Shown piece by piece: positions 58,321-64,000 of a DNA stretch of 64,000 nucleotides. Made by a program: the position numbers and the translations under genes. This DNA is from Gonatopus flavifemur (Eukaryota > Arthropoda > Insecta > Hymenoptera > Dryinidae), in the NCBI GenBank assembly GCA_018340375.1, contig JAFFJZ010000001.1, positions 73,214,001 to 73,278,000 on the forward strand, written 5' to 3'. The number at the start of each line of letters is the position of its first letter. Position 1 is the first letter of the stretch. The notes under the pieces are model-generated. The model ran no database searches, was not told where the DNA came from, and saw only the letters and a program-made list of their open reading frames with translations.

Positions 58321-59606
58321 TACACTGAGAAAAAAAAGTCATTACATCAAAGAAATACATTTTTTTGAATCTGGCCCTCATTGAACTGAATACATGTCCT
58401 TTCAAACAATGATGATTCAATAGAAATAATGAATTCTTTCGTTAAATGAAAGATATTATTTTATTGAATTCAGTTTCCTCCAATCCAAGAAACATTTTAT
58501 TGACACAAAGATTAATTCTTTGGATTAGTCAGACCGCGAAGTGCAAGGCATGATTCTAATTTCATTCAAAAACAATTGAAAATTCAATAACTTATTTCTT
58601 CAATTTTATTACGTCACGTTTTGTAGGAAAAGCTCGAATTTTCAATTCAAGGTGTACAAATTTGTTAATAACAACGTTTTCGAATCAATACTATACTGCT
58701 TGGAATGAAAGTAATATTTGGTAAGCATGATTTTGTATTTCTTCAAATCCACAGAATGATTTTTATATTCAAATGATTTCATTCATCGATATGAAAATAT
58801 GTGCAATTGATTCTAAAGAAAATTCAGTAAGATAAAGAAATGGATTTTCGAAATCACGTTACGTTTCAGTTACTTAGACGACTTTCGGTTGGTTCTCGCA
58901 AGGTGTAGTCACTTTCTTACAAGTTCTCTTTCGACAGTATGGTTTGTATATAAAGAATTAATCACTCTGTCTTTTTAGTAAGTATTACTTCATCCAAATA
59001 AATATTTCTTTCAGATTATGGCATTGAATTACAGGTCCCGCATGGAGTGATAGGCGCTATTCGCCTAACAGACGGCATGACTGAACGATCAATGAAGTCT
59101 CATTTGATCCAAAGTGCTCAGAATTCCCGGTTATGAACAGATTAAAGGAACACCAGAGTGGACTATGAAAGCTTTACAAGTGTGATAATTTTCTTTTACA
59201 GAAAAAATCTGATATTGTGCTCAATGAGTTCTGAAACATCATTTATTGAATCAGGATGGAATTCACGAAGTTAAAAAAGAACATCTTGAAGTTGATGATT
59301 TATTTCGATGGATTGAAAATTTTCCTAATTGATTCAAAAACTTTCTTTTTTGAATGTTCGAGTGGTTTCATTCCTCCGAAGAAATAATTAATTGAATCAG
59401 AGTAGGTTTATTTTCACTGAAGAAAGGGTATTTGATTCAAAGAAATGCTTCTTCAGGCTCAAGAATTTCAGATTTGAATACATTATTTGCATGAATACTC
59501 AGATTGATAAGTCCCATGAAATGATTTCATTGTCACTATTGGATGAATTCATTTCCTTGGCCGGAAGAAATATTCATTACGGTCATGACTTTTTCTTCTC
59601 AGTGTA
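58321..59606. mobile_element. CACTGAGAAAA-type long-TIR element
   Basis: The left end TACACTGAGAAAAAAAAGTC then ATTACATCAAAGAAATA pairs with the right end TATTCATTACGGTCATGACT then TTTTCTTCTCAGTGTA. Interior words TTGAATTCA and GATTCAA occur in both directions near the two ends. There is no transposase. The middle (~58860-59160) is less repetitive and may be captured or inserted DNA. Confidence 0.6.
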
Positions 59607-62007
59607 TCGAGTGTTCAAATTGTACAAATTTCCACTGATTTTACTTTATTCTTTGAATGAATTCAATTGAAATTTCGAACCTCAATGACCAATCATCATT
59701 CGGGAATGAGAAATCTCTAATCATGAGGAGTCTACAAAACGCGGTTTGCAATTGGATATTCATAGGTTTTTTTTTTATCAAGATTGAAGTTTTGAAACGT
59801 GATCCATACCATTCTGTATCGAAAACGGAATGGAAAATATAATTTGTTCTTTCATTTCGGTATACACAACGTATTCCTTCCACACACATGGATCGGAAAT
59901 TTGTGACTGGAGTGTCAATAGCCATTCTCTATGGCATCGTAAATCGAATACAATGAAAATAGTTCGATATGTATTCCTTCTAGGAATGAGTTCTGCATAC
60001 AGAAAAAATCTCATCATTGTATTTGTTTCAACATACGATGATAGTGCACTTCAGCGTGTCTAATTGAATTCCAATTAACGGCAAAGATCCATTGGTACCT
60101 CTTAGAAAAAAAATTTCATTATAACATAGCATTCTTTTGAAAATTGCAGAACCTACTACTACATCGGTGGCTTGAGAAGAGAGGAAAAATCACCGATGCT
60201 TTCATATAATGGACGAGTGATAGCGCTCCCATTCCTCCGTTTCACGAATACCACCGAGGCGGTCGCGAGGAATCGTCCCGAAAAGAGACAGGAAATCTAT
60301 TCATAAAACCAGCAAAACAAAGGATAGATAAGTGGAATTCTCTTTCTGTTTATTGTAAAGAGATGGGAATCGATGCATTTTTCTTTGACATATATTCCAC
60401 CACGTATGTGTCCAATCTTCCGGATTCGCTCTGGTTTATGCGAAATTATACTTCAACAATTCACTCACTCATCTCTTTATCGAAAATGTAATGAATCCGC
60501 CTTCATTCCTCTCAAAACTGTTAACGTTATGTAACATCGATTAAAAATGTTTCATTAACGTGGAATTTCAATCAATTATGATAATCTCATTAAACAAAAA
60601 CCTCTGCATTGGAGATTAAAATTAAATTGCATGAAAATTAGAGCATTCATTTGTCTGTTCATATGAGAAATTGGTAAATATTCAAAATTATGGACAAGCG
60701 GTATTATTGTTTATCATATTCATTCATACTGTGGTACATTCTCTCTAAACATGCTTCTCGATTGACGATATATCATATTGCGGACAAATATTATACATCG
60801 TACGGAACGAAATAACCAACTTCATCAATTTGAAGTAAATTTCATGAAATTCGATTCTATGTGATATTCGCGTGAGTATTGAAATACTGAGATCTTTTCC
60901 CCTATTTTCCACACAGTATTAATCAAGGTTAACAATTTTGTGCATTCCACGTAGTTAGGAGTTCGTCAAGGGCTCGTACTTGTTTCGAAATCGACTAAAA
61001 TCGATTTGAAATTGTTCATTGCTTAGATGACAAAGAACAAAACTGTTCAAAATAGTATTAGATCAAGTGTAAGTATTCTGAAAAATTATCTGTTAGGAAA
61101 ATCCATTTGGTATAATAAAGCACTTCTGTCAATGCGTTATGGATATTGTACCAATATTTCGCAGTATGGATAACAATGAACTTCTTCGAATCGGTAGTGT
61201 TTATTCCTTCAACTCATCGATCAAGTCGTTTTATCTATGCACTGACGAACCAGCTCGCTATCAAAGGGAATCTTTCTCTTGCAATAAGATTGACATGATT
61301 AAATTAGACTTTCATTCTCATTAAATTCTTTTCCTATTGGAAGTTATTCATTTGGTAAGGCTCGTCCAACTAGTTTCTCTAAGGAAGTGGTAAAAAAAGT
61401 GGATCAGAAGATAAAAAGGATGAGAATAAAAGTAGAGTGAGGATGTTGAACAAACTCAGGGAAATGAATGGGACAGCACGAGATGAGTACTATCAACGAA
61501 TGTAATTCATATATATGTATATAATTCTCAAAAGTATAGAAGTTTCCTTTGAAATATCGTAATTGACCGTTCAAATTGCTTTTATGAAACTAATGAATCT
61601 CTAGGAATCGACTTATCTCTGTAATTGCCTATGATCCTTTTTCATCGTCATATATTTGACCTCGTACAAATTTTTCTCTCCGTTCTTTCTCCGCTCCCAG
61701 TATCTTTCACTATCTTCTCCAGTCTTTCACGTCTCAAAGCCCATTTCATTCCACCTTCTTCCTTGGCTGAAAGATATTAACTCTGAAAAATAGATCTTCC
61801 GATATAAGGATTCAGGTGAATAATATTTTTCTTCCATCTGAAATTACCGTTTGTACTTTCTTGACGTATGATTTAATTCATCCATACATGAATGCATTCT
61901 TCACGTGAACTCATGAAGCTGATTCATCTATTCAAGAATATTCCACTGTTTGACGCGGAGTTGAAGTTTCCATGAATAAAATCGAAATGAAAAAATATAT
62001 CCTAAAT
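59607..62007. other. no gene recognised
   Basis: AT-rich DNA. Overlapping frames on both strands at 59641-60063 and a 61-codon frame at 61139-61324 show no recognised domains. Confidence 0.4.
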
Positions 62008-62159
62008 TAGAGATGCGCGATATTTCACGGTATCGAAATTTTTGTTGTTGAAACTTTGTCGAGCTTATGTTGAATTTTATGAAATACTGATTGAAACTTT
62101 ATAAAAATTGTATATAAAATATCGATATCGTGAATATCGTGAAATATCGTGCACCCCTA
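62008..62159. mobile_element. hAT-type miniature element, 8-bp duplication
   Basis: The ends TAGAGATGCGCGATATTTCA then CGGTATCG and CGATATCGTGAATATCGTG then AAATATCGTGCACCCCTA are inverse-like. The flanks TCCTAAAT (62000-62007) and TTCTAAAT (62160-62167) agree at seven of eight bases. Ends starting TAGRG plus an 8-bp duplication fit hAT. The total length is 152 bp. Confidence 0.8.
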
Positions 62160-62167
62160 TTCTAAAT

Positions 62168-63390
62168 TTTACGATCTCGTGAACATTGTGGGAACGGGTC
62201 TCACATAATGTTTGTACAAACATATTTTTCCTTGAGGATGAAGGGGTTGGAGCTCGTGCAATATCTCGCACTAGAACACAGCCAATTCATTAGGATTAAT
62301 TTTGAATTTGTACACGTCGGAATAAAATATCTCTTTAATACATTCAACAGAATTCTATAAATTATTTCCGAAATGCTATATGACGTGAAACAAATATATC
62401 GCGAATGAAAACATATACGTATTCTGGGAGTAAATAAAATTCATTAAATGATCAAATCAAGGAATACGTAAAATCAATTATGATATTATTTCATGAATGA
62501 AAGCGGTAATGAATTTTTCATCTCTTCTCGTTCGGTGCGAATCATAAATATCACAGAAACATTCGAATCGATATAAAATCACACACTAAATTCCAGGAAG
62601 TGTATTCGATTATACGTATCGAATTACACTATTTAAATGATTCGATTGTGTTGATTAAGAGATGTTCCGTGCAGCTTGATGAATCTCAATTTTACAGCAG
62701 AATTTTACCATCGATTTTACCACCCTCGATTCATCCAGCTGAAATTAGACTGTGTCCTCATTCATTTCTCATATTCATTCAATGTTTCAATTAACGTTTT
62801 GTTAAACACTTTCTCAACCATTATGAAGTCTTTCGAATGAAACGATTGAAAAGGCTACCTGTCTGACGTCGAGCTTGAAGATTTTCGTATAAAATGACGT
62901 AAAGTCACATCGAGTATTAGGGATGACAAGCAGACGTGTTCCATTTAATCTGTGTCTCTTGCGATTCATGGCTTGGCAATTTGAATGATTGTGTAATATA
63001 TCAGTTGTAAATGTCGGTGAATCTCTCGTGTTCTTCGAATGAGCTAGTGTTCGTTGCAATTCAAGAAAGTTCGATGGAGACTACATTTATCGAGGAGATC
63101 AGTAAAAACAGTTTGGAAAAGTTATCGAATAGTTTGGTGAAATGAATAGTCCAAGGGATCTGTCGCGTATAAAAAGTATTTGTAATAACATTAAATATTC
63201 CACAAAATAATAGATGCCGTTATTTTTTGATTTATTAGAGAGATTTGATATATTAAGTTGAATAGGGGTCATTGTGAAACTGTGAACAATTGTTTGAAAA
63301 TTCAGAACAATTTGAATAAATTTTGGAAATACATCCGAATATTAATCACATTCTGATAATTCAGACTTGTTGAAATATGTAAAATAGTGT
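62168..63390. other. no gene recognised
   Basis: AT-rich DNA; short frames only, no repeats paired. Confidence 0.4.
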
Positions 63391-63805
63391 CAGTGGCGAC
63401 ATCCCCTTATCGCGCAACAAAACCAGTAGTCAAGCGCGTAATGAGTCCCGCTACATTCCCCTCAGTGCCACTGATGCCAATTTAGCGACTTTTGTTCTTT
63501 TCTCATTGTTATTCTTACTAGAAAGAGTATGCGATTGAACCATTCTGTTGGATCTAGCGACTAGGTGACAACAGTGCCCAGTGCGATCAGGATACGTGCA
63601 ACGCACGACATAATACACCGTCGAGCGTGTCTGCCTTGAACCGGCAAGTTCCACTGTTGAACAACAAGTTTTGCGTGTCACTACCTCGCGTACAGCAGTT
63701 AGCAATACATTCATACGGACATAAGAATAGGGTTCTACTACAAATTTAAGAAGTCTGGCTGTTGTCACAATCTTCATTTCAATGGACCAGAGACGTCGCC
63801 ACTTA
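63391..63805. repeat. possible CAGTGGCGAC-bounded element
   Basis: CAGTGGCGACATCCC at the left is mirrored by GACGTCGCCACTTA at the right. The enclosed DNA is GC-richer than its surroundings. An inner CAGTGCCACTG (63463-63473) is a near palindrome. The pairing is short, so this is tentative. Confidence 0.35.
63451..63777 (-). CDS. 108-codon ORF of unknown function
   Basis: This minus-strand frame starts at ATG 63777-63775 (MKIVTTARLLKFVVEPYSYV...) and lies in a GC-richer patch, with Arg-, Thr- and Val-rich composition unlike the Ile/Phe/Lys-rich chance frames elsewhere. Several Cys and His residues (CCSTVELAGS..., CTYPDRTGHCCH) do not form a spacing I recognise as a zinc finger. Upstream on the same strand, ATGGTAGAACTTCCG followed by GTAAGT (~63818-63796) looks like a tiny first exon with a donor, which would fall inside the same patch. 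The frame may belong to a host gene running off the window, to the candidate element around it, or be chance. Confidence 0.28.
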   Translation of the reverse strand: MKIVTTARLLKFVVEPYSYVRMNVLLTAVREVVTRKTCCSTVELAGSRQTRSTVYYVVRCTYPDRTGHCCHLVARSNRMVQSHTLSSKNNNEKRTKVAKLASVALRGM

Positions 63806-64000
63806 CCGGAAGTTCTACCATTTTCTTTTGATGTTGTTAGGATTTCCGTTCAAATGCGTGAACCGATGGAATGTGTTTCAATTTTGTTTTATCAATTTTC
63901 AAGAGATTTGAATCTGACACATTTCTTTGTTAAATCCTGTCAAAACAGATGGAATCTAAGAGTTCAACTCTATTCCAAATGTCCGACAGATAATTTTCTG

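Noticed and set aside
1..64000. CRISPR array, bacterial operons, viral or toxin genes
   Set aside because: No regular spacer-repeat pattern, no adjacent long frames with ribosome binding sites, and no recognisable viral or toxin motifs; the base composition and elements are those of an insect-like nuclear genome.

Overview
The window reads as AT-rich, gene-poor animal nuclear DNA, most likely from an insect. It holds three decayed mariner transposase copies, many short palindromic non-autonomous elements with TA, TTAA or 8-bp target duplications, a tRNA-derived SINE-like box pair, and one exon-like remnant of a stomatin-family gene with a GT splice donor. I see no operons and no long uninterrupted host gene. 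A hymenopteran is plausible but the sequence does not prove it. No viral gene, toxin gene or CRISPR array was recognised.

Layout. 1-1002: 3' part of a mariner whose transposase is open but lacks two catalytic aspartates. 2.5-4 kb: three or four inverted-repeat elements. 7.4-9.4 kb: two very clear hairpin elements (7388-7509, 9129-9400) and a third element. 10.4 kb: SINE-like A/B boxes. 11.1-12.2 kb: three small elements. 13.03-13.19 kb: stomatin-like exon remnant. 13.6-15.3 kb: two hairpin elements. 17.35-18.27 kb: a large element holding a three-copy 121-bp tandem array, followed by an unusually GC-rich island (18.27-18.82 kb). 18.86-20.16 kb: a hairpin element containing a piggyBac-like element, which itself contains a Tc1-like miniature, plus a fourth element. 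22.5-25.5 kb: five elements and a possible promoter with a short ORF. 28.5-45.6 kb: mostly featureless AT-rich DNA with scattered elements. 46.6-50.2 kb: two mariners of different subfamilies around a hAT-type hairpin; the second mariner sits inside a TTTGCTG-word element. 54-57.9 kb: a 70-bp tandem array, an inverted repeat and a hAT-type element holding two further nested elements. 58.3-62.2 kb: a long-TIR element and a tiny hAT-type MITE. The right edge has a GC-richer patch with a 108-codon ORF on the minus strand.

How parts relate. None of the mariner copies in view can encode a working transposase, so any movement of related elements would need enzyme from elsewhere in the genome. The nested insertions give relative ages. 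Several element families have interiors built from degenerate repeats of one short word (TTTGCTG; TTGGCCCA; GAGTGAAA; CATGGTTC; GTTAC), and this is the most distinctive pattern here. I did not find a convincing new multi-gene system. Ages, family names and boundaries are read by eye, without database comparison.
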